A stretch of DNA of 16,147 nucleotides from Bacillota bacterium (GTDB lineage: Bacteria > Bacillota_E > Sulfobacillia > Sulfobacillales > Sulfobacillaceae): the NCBI GenBank assembly GCA_021820165.1, contig JAKADW010000005.1, forward strand, positions 1 to 16,147, written 5' to 3'. This document shows positions 6,215-14,473 of this stretch, in pieces. The notes under the pieces are model-generated. The model saw only the letters and a list, made by a program, of their open reading frames with translations, had not been told where the DNA came from and did no database searches. Within the stretch, counting starts at the first letter, position 1; each line of letters opens with the position of its first letter. The translations under genes were made by a program, and so were the position numbers.

Positions 6215-6684
6215 TTGTGAGACCAGGACCAGGTCCGCTCGGTGACATAGCCGATGCTGGACCCGTATACCAAAGAGGCTAGAAGCCAAATCAATGGGGC
6301 CACGATGCCTAAACGCCAAAGGAACGCCCCCGGCCCTAAGAGAAGGCCGTTTTGCACCAAGGGGCTTAGCCGATCAAAGATGGGCATACCAATCGCCATG
6401 GAAACCAACCACAAGGCCAGCCCGAACAACGCACCTCGCATAACGGGGTTGGCAGGTCCGACCCTCCAATATTTGAGATATAGTGCGGCCAAGCCCACCC
6501 CAATGAGAAACTCCAGCACATAGCCCACAATAATGGCCACGCTGAGGTTCAGCGTCACGAAGCTTCCGTCCCAGAGGGCCACGTTCAATCGTGGGCCATG
6601 CATGCTGGGAATCAGGTCCAGAATGAGGGCAAATAACGCTGTTCCAATGATGCCGGCAATCCAGATGTGTCGTTGTGCCCGCAT
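6211..6684 (-). CDS. Small integral membrane protein, four predicted helices
   Basis: A 157-residue hydrophobic protein. The predicted membrane segments are WIAGIIGTALFALILDLI, VAIIVGYVLEFLIGVGLAALYL, GALFGLALWLVSMAIGMPIF and LGIVAPLIWLLASLVYGSSI. There are short polar loops and a basic head (MRAQRH). The ATG at 6682-6684 is chosen because AAGGAGGTGG lies five bases upstream; a longer version begins before that site. The segment order suggests a DUF-type four-helix protein, possibly related to small membrane proteins of Gram-positives, but I cannot name a family. It is convergent with the GHMP kinase gene and divergent from the wall-hydrolase gene. Confidence 0.78.
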   Translation of the reverse strand: MRAQRHIWIAGIIGTALFALILDLIPSMHGPRLNVALWDGSFVTLNLSVAIIVGYVLEFLIGVGLAALYLKYWRVGPANPVMRGALFGLALWLVSMAIGMPIFDRLSPLVQNGLLLGPGAFLWRLGIVAPLIWLLASLVYGSSIGYVTERTWSWSHN

Positions 6685-6883
6685 ACGTTCCACCTCCTTC
6701 CTTGTTCGAGACAACCTACGTTGGCGGACATCACCCCATGTCTGTCCCTATTTGCCAAATCCTTCCCAAGGTGAAGTGTGGGCGATAAAAAGGTCGAATA
6801 TTGTGCAGGAATTATCGCGATGAATGTCGAATGGGCAAATTTACCGATCATTTTTATCCGGGTACGAAGGAGGAGTCGCGAGG

Positions 6884-8230
6884 TTGAAACGCAGGGCACT
6901 GTTTGCCTTGGCTACGGGAATGCTGGTAGCGGTCGTGGGTCCTACGGCTGCGACGTATGCCACATCACTCTCGCAATTGCAACAAGAGGAGGCCCAGGCG
7001 CAGCAGCGGCTGGCGCAAGAAGAGCAGCAGTATAACCAAACTCAAAAGGCGATCGGCACCACGGAATCGGAAATGAATCAGCTGAATCAGGCCCTATCCG
7101 CGGACCGCGCCCGCATCGGCACCACCTCGGCGCAAATTAGCCTGACGAACCGAAACATCGCCAAAACACAGAGCCTTTTAAATGCCACCCAAGCGCAATT
7201 GACGCGCACTGAACACCAATTGGCAACGACAACCGCCGACTATAATCATACGACCGAGCTCTTGGCAAAAACAAAGCGGTCGCTGATTCATGAGACCCAG
7301 ATGCTCTCGGGGCAGTTGCAGCTTATCGAGGAGCGGGGATCGGTTGGGTACCTGGATGTTATTTTGGGGGCTCGTTCATTTTCGGATTTCATTAGCCGCG
7401 CACAGTTATTAGGTCAAATCGCGGGACAGGCTGCCCATGAAGTTCAGGTCATCAAGCAGGAAAAGGCGGCCTATACCATCGCCCAAGCCAATCTCAAACG
7501 AGAGAAAATATTTCTCACCCAAGCCTCGGCGTCAATCGCGCAGCATAAGACCTTGCTTGTCGATGAAGAGAATCTTTTGACGCGCGAGCGGCAACATGCG
7601 GTGGCACTGAAGGCGGAAGCGGAGCAACAGGCTAATCAGGTGTCCTCAGGACTTTCGCAGCGCCAGCAACTCTATAATCAGTTGCAGTCGCAACGCAATC
7701 AATTGGCGGTCGGCATGAATAGTCTTCGATCGCAGATTGCTGGCCTCGTTCAAGCGATTCAAAGTTTAATGGGGCAGTTTAATGCTGGGGGGTTGTCCCG
7801 CCGGGCCCTGTATCAGGCCATGTTGCCCTTGGTGCGCCCCATCGCCAACCAATGGGGTCTTCCTCCCGCGCTCATTATCGCGGTCATCACCCAAGAGTCG
7901 GGGGGGAATTCGCGCGTTGTTAGTAGCGCCGGGGCGGTCGGCCTCATGCAGATAGAGCCCGGTACGGCCCAAGATATTGCTACTGCGGTCGGTCTCTCCA
8001 CCGCTACGGTCGACCAAGAGCTGTACAACCCAGAAGACAACGTAGAGTTGGGGAGTTACTACTTGCATTACCTTCTGGGGACCTTTAATGGGAATACCAC
8101 CTTGGCCGTGGCGGCATACAACGCGGGCCCAGGTGCTGTCGAGCAGTACGGGGGGATTCCGCCCTATGCTCAGACAGAGCAATATGTCCGCGATGTGATG
8201 ACGCTTTACGCCCTCTACTCCAGCTATTAA
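6884..8230 (+). CDS. Secreted peptidoglycan hydrolase: CwlO/PcsB-type coiled coil plus lytic transglycosylase (SLT) domain
   Basis: A 448-residue exported protein. It has a signal peptide (1-26, MKRRALFALATGMLVAVVG), then a long Gln/Ala-rich coiled coil (about 28-290) with the PcsB/CwlO/EnvC signature YLDVILGARSFSDFISRAQL. After a short linker comes a C-terminal SLT/Slt70-type domain (about 312-448). Catalytic Glu338 lies in ITQESGGN; GAVGLMQIEPGTA and AVAAYNAGPGAV are the other hallmarks. Such domains cleave the MurNAc-GlcNAc bond. The coiled coil in relatives is controlled by FtsEX, which is not in the window. The start is TTG at 6884, ten bases after AAGGAGG; an ATG at 6824 has no ribosome binding site and would put 20 polar residues before the signal peptide. 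Its stop overlaps the next, convergent gene by four bases. Confidence 0.85.
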   Translation: MKRRALFALATGMLVAVVGPTAATYATSLSQLQQEEAQAQQRLAQEEQQYNQTQKAIGTTESEMNQLNQALSADRARIGTTSAQISLTNRNIAKTQSLLNATQAQLTRTEHQLATTTADYNHTTELLAKTKRSLIHETQMLSGQLQLIEERGSVGYLDVILGARSFSDFISRAQLLGQIAGQAAHEVQVIKQEKAAYTIAQANLKREKIFLTQASASIAQHKTLLVDEENLLTRERQHAVALKAEAEQQANQVSSGLSQRQQLYNQLQSQRNQLAVGMNSLRSQIAGLVQAIQSLMGQFNAGGLSRRALYQAMLPLVRPIANQWGLPPALIIAVITQESGGNSRVVSSAGAVGLMQIEPGTAQDIATAVGLSTATVDQELYNPEDNVELGSYYLHYLLGTFNGNTTLAVAAYNAGPGAVEQYGGIPPYAQTEQYVRDVMTLYALYSSY

Positions 8231-8742
8231 TGCCGAGACGGCTGCCGGCGTAAGATGGCATAGGTAGCGCCTAGAACCGTGAGACTAATGCCGACAGTCC
8301 AAACGGGACGAGCTACAAACGTGAGAACCAGCGCGGCGCTTGCACAGATTTCCAATGCAGGCGGCGCGTTTTCGCGTGGCGAGGCGAGGCTCAGGGTCAG
8401 TGAACTCACACAAAAGGCGGCGGCTATCCACCGTTCAATGAGTGCGGTCCACAAATGAGGAGGTGCATGGTGAAGGAGATATTGGGTTTGCCAGACCATG
8501 CCCAACGTTAACAGCATAAGGCTGGTCCAAGGGAATTGTTCTCGACGTCCTAGGGGAACCCAATCAGGAACCAAGCCAATAAGTGTTACAAACGCGGGTA
8601 TTACCAGCATGCCCCCGACTTTGCTCCACACCCAGACGTGGCCCAACGGAGCCGGCAAGGGCAGGTAATCGGCTAACAACGGCACCGCCAGCCACGCTTG
8701 GACCCAAATCCAGCCAGCGTATCCCCAGCGCCAATACGTCAT
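8227..8742 (-). CDS. Integral membrane protein, five or six predicted helices
   Basis: A 171-residue, Trp-rich hydrophobic protein. Candidate membrane segments: YAGWIWVQAWLAVPLL, GGMLVIPAFVTLIGLV, LMLLTLGMVWQTQYLL, IAAAFCVSSLTLSLA and a C-terminal ALVLTFVARPVWTVGISLTV region that may be two helices. A short basic tail (RRQPSRH) ends it. The ATG follows GGGGAGG by six bases. It is divergent from ftsH (145 bases between starts) and convergent with the wall-hydrolase gene, sharing four bases (TTAA) at the two stops. I do not recognise the family. Confidence 0.75.
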   Translation of the reverse strand: MTYWRWGYAGWIWVQAWLAVPLLADYLPLPAPLGHVWVWSKVGGMLVIPAFVTLIGLVPDWVPLGRREQFPWTSLMLLTLGMVWQTQYLLHHAPPHLWTALIERWIAAAFCVSSLTLSLASPRENAPPALEICASAALVLTFVARPVWTVGISLTVLGATYAILRRQPSRH

Positions 8743-8756
8743 CCTTATCCTCCCCG

Positions 8757-8785
8757 TTGACGTCTATTGTTCTTGTCACGGTAAT
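8757..8785 (+). promoter_or_regulatory. Candidate promoter of ftsH
   Basis: TTGACG (8757-8762), a 17-base spacer and GGTAAT (8780-8785) match the housekeeping consensus at five and four of six positions. This gives a leader of about 96 bases before the ATG at 8888. A second A/T-rich site, TAAACTATAG at 8851-8860, lacks a recognisable -35. Seen by eye only. Confidence 0.35.
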
Positions 8786-8887
8786 AGTGTTCCCGAGAGG
8801 GATTCGCTTCACACTGGGCGCCAGACTGGTTCTTTTCCGGCATTTTACGTTAAACTATAGGGAGAGGAATGAGAGAGGACGGTCTTC

Positions 8888-10690
8888 ATGCAGAATCGGT
8901 GGCTTAGAGGGCTTATGACGATTGTGTTCGTCGTCTTGGTAGTTTCGGTGCTGATGGAATTTTTCAATGCACCGGGCCAACAGGTGAGCCAGGCCCCCTA
9001 TAGCGCGCTTGTCCAGACGATGGCCAAGCATCAGGTAGCGCGAGCTACGGTGGAGCCTTCATCATATAACGTCCAATGGGTGACGACATCGGGCAAACAC
9101 TACGTGACCGTTTACGCTCCGGGGTCGACCAATACGCTGAGCACCCAGCTTAACGCCGACGGGGCCGACGTGACCGTAAGCAAGCCTGCGGGTACCGGAG
9201 TATGGATGACCATTTTGGGCGATGTGCTCCCACTCATTGTGGTCGTGGCCATGGTATTCTTCCTGATGCGGCAAACGCAAGGCGGAAATCGCATGATGTC
9301 CTTTGGACGCTCGCAAGCGCGTATGATTGCGGATAACCAGCCGCGCGTAACCTTCAAAGATGTGGCCGGGGTGGAAGAAGAAAAACAGGAATTAGAGGAG
9401 GTTGTCGACTTCCTTCGCAACCCCAAACGCTATTTAGAGATGGGGGCGCGCATACCCAAGGGGATATTGCTATTTGGGCCTCCCGGTACCGGCAAGACGC
9501 TTTTGGCTCGAGCTGTGGCGGGTGAAGCCGGGGTGCCGTTCTTTTCGGAAAGCGGCTCGGGCTTTGTGGAGATGTTTGTGGGCGTTGGTGCGTCGCGAGT
9601 CCGCGACCTGTTCGAGCAGGCGAAAAAAAATGCGCCCTGTATCGTCTTCATTGACGAGTTGGATGCTGTGGGTCGTATGCGAGGTGCCGGTTACGGCGGG
9701 GGCAATGACGAACGCGAGCAAACGTTGAACCAGCTGCTCGTGGAGATGGACGGGTTTGGGGTCAATGAAGGTATTATCCTCATGGCTGCCACTAACCGGC
9801 CCGATGTTTTGGACCCTGCGCTGCTTCGCCCGGGTCGATTCGATCGCCAAATCGTGGTGCATCCCCCGGACCTCGCGGGACGCGAACAGATTCTGCGTGT
9901 GCATACTACTAATAAGCCTCTGGCCCCGGATGTAGATTTTGGCGTGATCGCGAAGCGGACGCCAGGGTTTACCGGGGCGGATCTGGCAAACTTGGCGAAC
10001 GAGGCTGCTCTGTTGGCGGCCCGGAATCGTCAGCGCCGGATTATGATGGAGAATTTTATCGAGGCGGCAGAACGTGTCATGGCCGGGCCCCAGAAAAAGA
10101 CTCGGGTGATTTCCGCTTTCGAAAAGCGTGTGGTCGCGTTTCATGAATCCGGCCATACGTTGGTCGGTATGCTGGTGCCGCATGGGGATCCGATTCATAA
10201 GGTGACTATTATTCCCCGGGGAATGGCCATGGGTTACACCATGCCGGTGCCCGACGAAGACCGCTATCGGATTACCCGAGAACAGTTCCTGGATAAGGTC
10301 GCGATGTCCTTAGGCGGTCGTGCGGCCGAACAAATTGTCTTCGGAGAAATCTCCACCGGGGCGAGTGATGACCTGGAGAAGTCGACTAAATTGGTGCGAC
10401 AGATGATCATGGAGTACGGCATGAGCGAGGAATTGGGGCCTCTCACCTACGGGCGCAGCCAAGGTGCGGTCTTTTTGGGCCGAGATTTGATGCGCTCCCG
10501 CGACTATAGCGATGAGGTGGCCTCAAAAATCGACCGAGCCATTCGGCACATTGTTTTGGAGCAGTATGAGCGGGCCAAGCAGTTGTTGATGCAACACCGC
10601 TATACCCTCAACCGCTTGGCATTAGCCTTGATGGAAAAGGAAACCCTAGAGTCGGACGAACTGCGCCGTATTTTACAAGCCACCACATAA
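8888..10690 (+). CDS. ftsH: ATP-dependent zinc metalloprotease FtsH
   Basis: A 600-residue membrane-bound AAA+ protease that degrades misfolded and short-lived proteins at the cytoplasmic membrane as a hexamer. Two membrane helices (about 8-26 and 105-127) flank an extracytoplasmic domain. The AAA module shows Walker A GPPGTGKT (197-204), pore loop MFVG (229-232), Walker [11 protein letters not shown] (251-260) and the second region of homology [20 protein letters not shown] (301-320). The protease site is HESGH (419-423; usually HEAGH), with the third zinc ligand at Asp494 or Asp495 in [11 protein letters not shown]. It lacks a long C-terminal tail, so it is at the short end for the family. 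The ribosome binding site is modest (GAGAGAGGA). It is monocistronic, with a terminator 13 bases downstream. Confidence 0.97.
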   Translation: MQNRWLRGLMTIVFVVLVVSVLMEFFNAPGQQVSQAPYSALVQTMAKHQVARATVEPSSYNVQWVTTSGKHYVTVYAPGSTNTLSTQLNADGADVTVSKPAGTGVWMTILGDVLPLIVVVAMVFFLMRQTQGGNRMMSFGRSQARMIADNQPRVTFKDVAGVEEEKQELEEVVDFLRNPKRYLEMGARIPKGILLFGPPGTGKTLLARAVAGEAGVPFFSESGSGFVEMFVGVGASRVRDLFEQAKKNAPCIVFIDELDAVGRMRGAGYGGGNDEREQTLNQLLVEMDGFGVNEGIILMAATNRPDVLDPALLRPGRFDRQIVVHPPDLAGREQILRVHTTNKPLAPDVDFGVIAKRTPGFTGADLANLANEAALLAARNRQRRIMMENFIEAAERVMAGPQKKTRVISAFEKRVVAFHESGHTLVGMLVPHGDPIHKVTIIPRGMAMGYTMPVPDEDRYRITREQFLDKVAMSLGGRAAEQIVFGEISTGASDDLEKSTKLVRQMIMEYGMSEELGPLTYGRSQGAVFLGRDLMRSRDYSDEVASKIDRAIRHIVLEQYERAKQLLMQHRYTLNRLALALMEKETLESDELRRILQATT

Positions 10691-10702
10691 ACTCTTTACC
10701 GT

Positions 10703-10733
10703 GGGCGCCCCACATGAAAGGGGGCGCCCTTTT
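10703..10733 (+). terminator. Rho-independent terminator of ftsH
   Basis: A perfect 9-bp stem GGGCGCCCC / GGGGCGCCC with a 9-base loop is followed by TTTT, 13 bases after the ftsH stop codon. Confidence 0.88.
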
Positions 10734-10896
10734 GGGTTGATTCCGCACTGACCGTCTCGAGGACTGGATACCGGAATCGGCTGCAGGCTCGCTTTGTCGT
10801 CACATGTACCGCTATTGAGGAAAAGGGCAACGGGCGTTGTTTCTTACATCAGTCGCGAAATGGGGGCTATCCGCCGGGCCCTTTTTGCTGGAAATG

Positions 10897-10929
10897 AAAA
10901 ACGGCCCACACCTGGATGGCGAGGACCGT
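10897..10929 (-). terminator. Rho-independent terminator of the 85-residue gene
   Basis: On the minus strand ACGGTCC (10923-10929) pairs with GGGCCGT (10901-10907), with one G-U pair and a 15-base loop, and is followed by five T. It lies 13 bases beyond the stop codon at 10943. Between it and the ftsH terminator I see no convincing gene or RNA. Confidence 0.65.
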
Positions 10930-10942
10930 CAGTCCGCTCTGG

Positions 10943-11200
10943 TTATTTTGGCCACACCAGGCCTAAGTTGTAGGTGGTGATGAGGCGCACTCCGTCCGCG
11001 CTATTGGGTACCGGCATGCGTTTCACCGCCCGCTCGCACAACAGGTCTAGAATCACTTCCGGCGGCCTCGGATCCGATTCAACAATCGACTTTAACGCTT
11101 CACGATTAATCGCCACCATGGCGTTCTGGCAGTCCTCTCGGTTGACCTCGACAGTAACCCACTCGGCGTCAGATGACGACGGTTCCACTTTAATCGCCAC
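10943..11200 (-). CDS. Hypothetical small protein (about 85 residues)
   Basis: A short soluble protein reading VAIKVEPSSSDAEWVTVEVN at the start and GVRLITTYNLGLVWPK at the end. The central part (ALKSIVESDPRPPEVILDLLCERAVKRMP) looks helical. There is no signal peptide or membrane segment. I prefer the GTG at 11198-11200, which has GAGGG six bases upstream; the ATG at 11204-11206 would add two residues but abuts that site with no spacing. The gene stands alone with its own promoter and terminator, divergent from the glycan operon. I do not recognise the family. Confidence 0.65.
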   Translation of the reverse strand: MAIKVEPSSSDAEWVTVEVNREDCQNAMVAINREALKSIVESDPRPPEVILDLLCERAVKRMPVPNSADGVRLITTYNLGLVWPK

Positions 11201-11240
11201 GGGCATCCCTCACTGGAGAAGATCTTGGAACTCCGTTAAT

Positions 11241-11269
11241 AGACTATGCGCTTTCTCCCTGGCTGACAA
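11241..11269 (-). promoter_or_regulatory. Candidate promoter of the 85-residue gene
   Basis: On the minus strand TTGTCA (11264-11269), a 17-base spacer and TAGTCT (11241-11246). The -35 matches consensus at five of six positions, the -10 at only three. The position, about 40 bases before the start codon, is right. Confidence 0.4.
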
Positions 11270-11310
11270 TGGGGGGATCCTGAAATGTTGCGAACGGGTT
11301 GTCCCACGGG

Positions 11311-11341
11311 GCCGGTCCAGCCCATGATATAATGGACCGGC
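11311..11341. promoter_or_regulatory. Glycan-operon promoter inside a perfect 9-bp inverted repeat (candidate operator)
   Basis: A consensus extended -10 element, TGATATAAT (11325-11333), has no good -35 at the usual distance. It is bracketed by GCCGGTCCA (11311-11319) and TGGACCGGC (11333-11341), an exact inverted repeat with a 13-base gap. The right arm covers the predicted start point near 11340. A dimeric repressor binding here would block RNA polymerase. As the arms straddle the start point, most of the hairpin would not be in the mRNA, so a DNA operator is likelier than an RNA structure. Confidence 0.6.
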
Positions 11342-11354
11342 GAGAGCATGCGAA

Positions 11355-13247
11355 ATGAGGGAGAATATGGCCAAAAGGCTCCTTGTCTATCTCAAGATGG
11401 GTCTATCCATGCTCGCCGACGCTGCCCTCATAAACATTTCTGTATATTTGGCGCTATATTTGCGATTCAATACTCCTCACATTCCTGCGCGCTTCATCAT
11501 TTCGTATTGGCACGTATCGGGGTGGTTCACCCTCATTACTATCGGCCTTTTATGGATTACCCGTATCTACCATCGAATGTGGCGCTACGCGGGTGCGCGC
11601 GACGCACAGGTCTTGATTTTTTCGTTATTGGGCTCTTCGATTGTCTTAGGGGGTCTTTTGTTCGTCACCCATACGGCGTATTACTCCCGGGCCGTGTATC
11701 TTCTTTATGGCATTTTGTCAGTGGCTTTGGTGGGAGGCTGGCGCTTTCTCCTCCGGTCTTTTTATGACTTCCATTGGACGAGTCATCCTTTTCATGTACA
11801 TGACCGGGTTTTGATTGTGGGCGCCGGGAAGGCCGGACAACTCGTAGCTCAGGAATTGTCGCGTCATCCGGAAGTTGGCATGGCTATTGGTTTTCTAGAT
11901 GATGACATGCAAAAAGTGGGCATGCGGATTGCCTCCCTAAAAGTGCTAGGAACCACGCCGGACATTCGCACGATTGTACGAGACCACCAAGTTGACCAAG
12001 TTCTCTTGGCCATGCCTTCCGCCTCTGGTCGCGTCATCCGACCCCTCGTCGAGCAATGCCGGGACATGGGGATCAAGGTGCGCATCGTGCCCGCGATTAA
12101 CCAGATGATTGGCGGAGAGGTGTCCGTTTATCAAATTCGGGATGTGCAAATTGAAGACTTGTTGCAACGAGAACCGGCCGTCATTGATTTAGGCCAAATT
12201 GCTGGATATCTGACGGGCCGTGTGGTGTTAGTGACCGGCGCGGGGGGAACCATCGGGGCCGAGTTGGCGCGGCAGGTAGCTCCCTTCGCGCCGCAAGCCC
12301 TATTATTGCTCGGATTCGATGAGACCTCGGTCTTCGAGATCTCGTTGGAGATGCGCCAGCGATTCTCCGGTGTGCCCACCGTTTCTATCGTCGCGGATTT
12401 ACGCGACGGTGAGCGTATAGAGAGGATTTTTGAGCAATACCGCCCGCAGGTGGTCTTTCATGCGGCAGCCCACAAGCATGTGCCAATGATGGAACTCCAG
12501 CCCGAGGAGGTGGTTGACAACAACGTGGCGGCCACCTGGAAGCTGGTGGATTTGTGCCATCGCATGCAGGTAGAGACCTTCGTCTTTATATCCAGCGACA
12601 AGGCAGTCAACCCGACCAGCGTTTACGGGGTATCTAAACGGGTGGGAGAACTGTTGGTGGGCATTTATGCCAGCCAATCCAAAACACGGTTTGTGACCGT
12701 CCGGTTTGGCAACGTGCTGGGAAGCCGTGGCAGTGTGGTGCCCATTTTCCAACAGCAAATTGCCCAAGGCGGACCGGTCACGGTCACGCACCCCGACATG
12801 GTACGATATTTTATGACCGTCAATGAGGCCTGCCAATTGGTCATCCAAGCCGGTGCGATGGGACATGGCGGCGAGATATTTGCCCTGGATATGGGGGACC
12901 CCATTCGAATATTGGACTTGGCCAATAATCTGATTCGTTTGTCGGGATTGAAGCCTGGCATCGACATCGATATTGTATTTACGGGCATTCGACCGGGTGA
13001 GAAACTTTACGAAGAACTTTTGACCAAGGGAGTCCAGCAAACGCATCACGAACGCATTTTCGTTCTGAATGAGCCGATCGGCGACCGCCGAGAGACCCTT
13101 CGGCTCATTGAAGAACTGGTTCGCCGGGCTCCGCACGAAACCCCCGCCGGATTGAAGACATTGTTATTGCAAGTGGTGCCGGACTATCAGACAGTGGGTC
13201 TGGAGATGACGGAAACCGCATGGCGCAGTAAACTGGGATCCGTCTAA
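11355..13247 (+). CDS. Membrane-anchored NDP-sugar 4,6-dehydratase (PglF/WbpM/CapD type)
   Basis: A 630-residue polysaccharide-biosynthesis protein of the long-chain class. Residues 1-135 hold about four membrane helices. Next is a nucleotide-binding domain with RVLIVGAGKAGQ (151-162), then the catalytic short-chain dehydrogenase domain with VLVTGAGGTIGAEL (291-304), HAAAHKHVPMME (369-380), SSDKAVNPTSVYGVSK (413-428) and FGNVLGSRGSVVP (451-463). In this family the Asp-Lys of SDK (415-416) does the work of the usual tyrosine, dehydrating a UDP-GlcNAc-type sugar to its 4-keto-6-deoxy form. It is the first gene of the glycan operon. ATG 11355 is annotated; ATG 11367, three bases after GAGGGAG, is also possible. 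Confidence 0.9.
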   Translation: MRENMAKRLLVYLKMGLSMLADAALINISVYLALYLRFNTPHIPARFIISYWHVSGWFTLITIGLLWITRIYHRMWRYAGARDAQVLIFSLLGSSIVLGGLLFVTHTAYYSRAVYLLYGILSVALVGGWRFLLRSFYDFHWTSHPFHVHDRVLIVGAGKAGQLVAQELSRHPEVGMAIGFLDDDMQKVGMRIASLKVLGTTPDIRTIVRDHQVDQVLLAMPSASGRVIRPLVEQCRDMGIKVRIVPAINQMIGGEVSVYQIRDVQIEDLLQREPAVIDLGQIAGYLTGRVVLVTGAGGTIGAELARQVAPFAPQALLLLGFDETSVFEISLEMRQRFSGVPTVSIVADLRDGERIERIFEQYRPQVVFHAAAHKHVPMMELQPEEVVDNNVAATWKLVDLCHRMQVETFVFISSDKAVNPTSVYGVSKRVGELLVGIYASQSKTRFVTVRFGNVLGSRGSVVPIFQQQIAQGGPVTVTHPDMVRYFMTVNEACQLVIQAGAMGHGGEIFALDMGDPIRILDLANNLIRLSGLKPGIDIDIVFTGIRPGEKLYEELLTKGVQQTHHERIFVLNEPIGDRRETLRLIEELVRRAPHETPAGLKTLLLQVVPDYQTVGLEMTETAWRSKLGSV

Positions 13248-13289
13248 GTCGGGGTTTTTACGGACTTTTGTAGGAAAGGGCTGACGTGG

Positions 13290-14321
13290 GTGGCAAAGTT
13301 GAAGGTGGCATTGGTGGGGTGCGGAAAGATTGGCCACAAGCATCTTCAAGCCTTGGTGCACACCAAAATGATGGACTTGGTGGCCACCGTGGATCAAGAC
13401 GCGGAAAAAGCGGCCGCCGCTGCTGTGGCTTTTGATGCGGCATCCTATTCCAGTATTCAGGAACTCTGCCATGAGCACCCAGACCTTGAAGCGGCGATTA
13501 TCGCCACGCCCTCCGGCAGCCATCCCCAGGTGGTGGAAGAAGCGTTGTTTCAAAACCTCCACGTGCTTTTGGAAAAGCCGATGGCTCTTAAGGCCCGTGA
13601 TGCCCGGCACATGATTGACTTGGCGGAGCAGCGCGGCCGGGTATTAGCGGTCACCCACTTTTATCGGCTGTTGCCAACGGTCATGATGGCCTTGGACGCC
13701 TTTCGCGAAGGAAAATTGGGGCGGCTCGTGGAAGGCAGCTTATCCGTGCGTTATTCCCGTCCTGAGGCCTATTACCAAGCAGAGACGTGGCGTGGCACGC
13801 AATCCATGGACGGCGGGGTCCTATTCAACCAAGCCATCCATGGGTTGGATGCGTTGCTTCAATTCACGGGCCCCATTGTTGAGGTGTTTGGTTACGGGGC
13901 CGCTTTAACCCACGACATTGAGGTTGAGGATACCTTCGCGGGAGTGCTGCGGACACGTGAGGGGGCCCTTCTCACACTGAATGCCACCACGTCGGTGGCC
14001 GAGGTCAATTTGGAAGAACGGATGGCGCTTGTCGGTTCCGAGGGCAGTGTGGTGTTAGGGCCCACGGTACATCAAGTGGACTTCTGGCGCGTCATGGGCG
14101 ATGACGAAGAGGCTGTCAAGTCCGAAATGGGGGAGGTCCCATTGCGCTCGGGATGGAAGAGCCACGCCGAGGCACTGGCCGACTTTTTAGAGGCGGTGCA
14201 GCATCACCATGTGCCCCGCTTGTCGGCCGGGAGCGCTCTGCACACCATTGAGGTAATCGAAGCCTTGTTGACCGCCAGTCAAACCGGACGCCCAGTAGTC
14301 ATCAATCCACCGTCGTCCTGA
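13290..14321 (+). CDS. Gfo/Idh/MocA-family sugar-nucleotide dehydrogenase
   Basis: A 343-residue NAD(P)-dependent oxidoreductase. The Rossmann fold shows VALVGCGKIGHKH (6-18), followed by IIATPSGSH (70-78) and the catalytic-lysine motif LLEKPMALK (93-101, Lys96). GGVLFNQAIHGLDALL (175-190) carries the conserved His184. Relatives in surface-glycan clusters, such as WbpB/WlbA, oxidise the C3 hydroxyl of a UDP-sugar before transamination. The start is GTG at 13290, with AGGAAAGGG about ten bases upstream; a TTG nine bases later is possible. It lies 42 bases after the dehydratase gene and 152 bases before the aminotransferase gene, an unusually wide gap for this operon. Confidence 0.85.
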   Translation: MAKLKVALVGCGKIGHKHLQALVHTKMMDLVATVDQDAEKAAAAAVAFDAASYSSIQELCHEHPDLEAAIIATPSGSHPQVVEEALFQNLHVLLEKPMALKARDARHMIDLAEQRGRVLAVTHFYRLLPTVMMALDAFREGKLGRLVEGSLSVRYSRPEAYYQAETWRGTQSMDGGVLFNQAIHGLDALLQFTGPIVEVFGYGAALTHDIEVEDTFAGVLRTREGALLTLNATTSVAEVNLEERMALVGSEGSVVLGPTVHQVDFWRVMGDDEEAVKSEMGEVPLRSGWKSHAEALADFLEAVQHHHVPRLSAGSALHTIEVIEALLTASQTGRPVVINPPSS

Positions 14322-14473
14322 CTTTATTTGGATGTCCTTGAGGCGGTCTTTACTGGCCCGAAAGTGGATACGTTTAAATTGGATCCGGCATTGGCATCGG
14401 CCGGTGTTACCCCCCGGACCCGGCGATGCTGCCGGACCACTGGTCAGGACGCCAACCCTTTATTGGAGGGAGT

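Noticed and set aside
6685..6883. Leader of the wall-hydrolase gene as a possible cyclic-di-AMP (ydaO-type) riboswitch, which often precedes wall hydrolases
   Set aside because: I could not find the conserved helices or G-rich motifs, and the stretch is short for that class. I also found no convincing -35/-10 pair here.
9470..10198. Long minus-strand open frame (242 codons) opposite ftsH
   Set aside because: It mirrors the Walker and SRH region of FtsH, a strongly constrained coding stretch; no start signal is present.
8888..10690. HESGH instead of HEAGH in FtsH as a sign of an inactive protease
   Set aside because: The zinc ligands and catalytic Glu are all kept; Ala to Ser at this place is a mild change and does not suggest inactivation.
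10862..10886. GGGC...GCCC followed by five T on the plus strand, resembling a terminator
   Set aside because: The strong part of the stem is only four base pairs with a 10-base loop, and there is no gene upstream between it and the ftsH terminator that needs one.
10734..10896. Possible small RNA or tRNA-like element between the two terminators
   Set aside because: No cloverleaf, promoter or conserved RNA signature could be seen; only short, weak stems occur.
12399..13136. Long minus-strand open frame (245 codons) opposite the dehydratase gene
   Set aside because: It is a shadow of the well-conserved dehydratase reading frame, has no ribosome binding site, and its peptide resembles nothing.
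14426..14473. N-terminal extension of the aminotransferase starting at 14426
   Set aside because: The ribosome binding site GGAGG lies inside this extension, just before ATG 14474, and the family's N-terminal motif begins right after that ATG.
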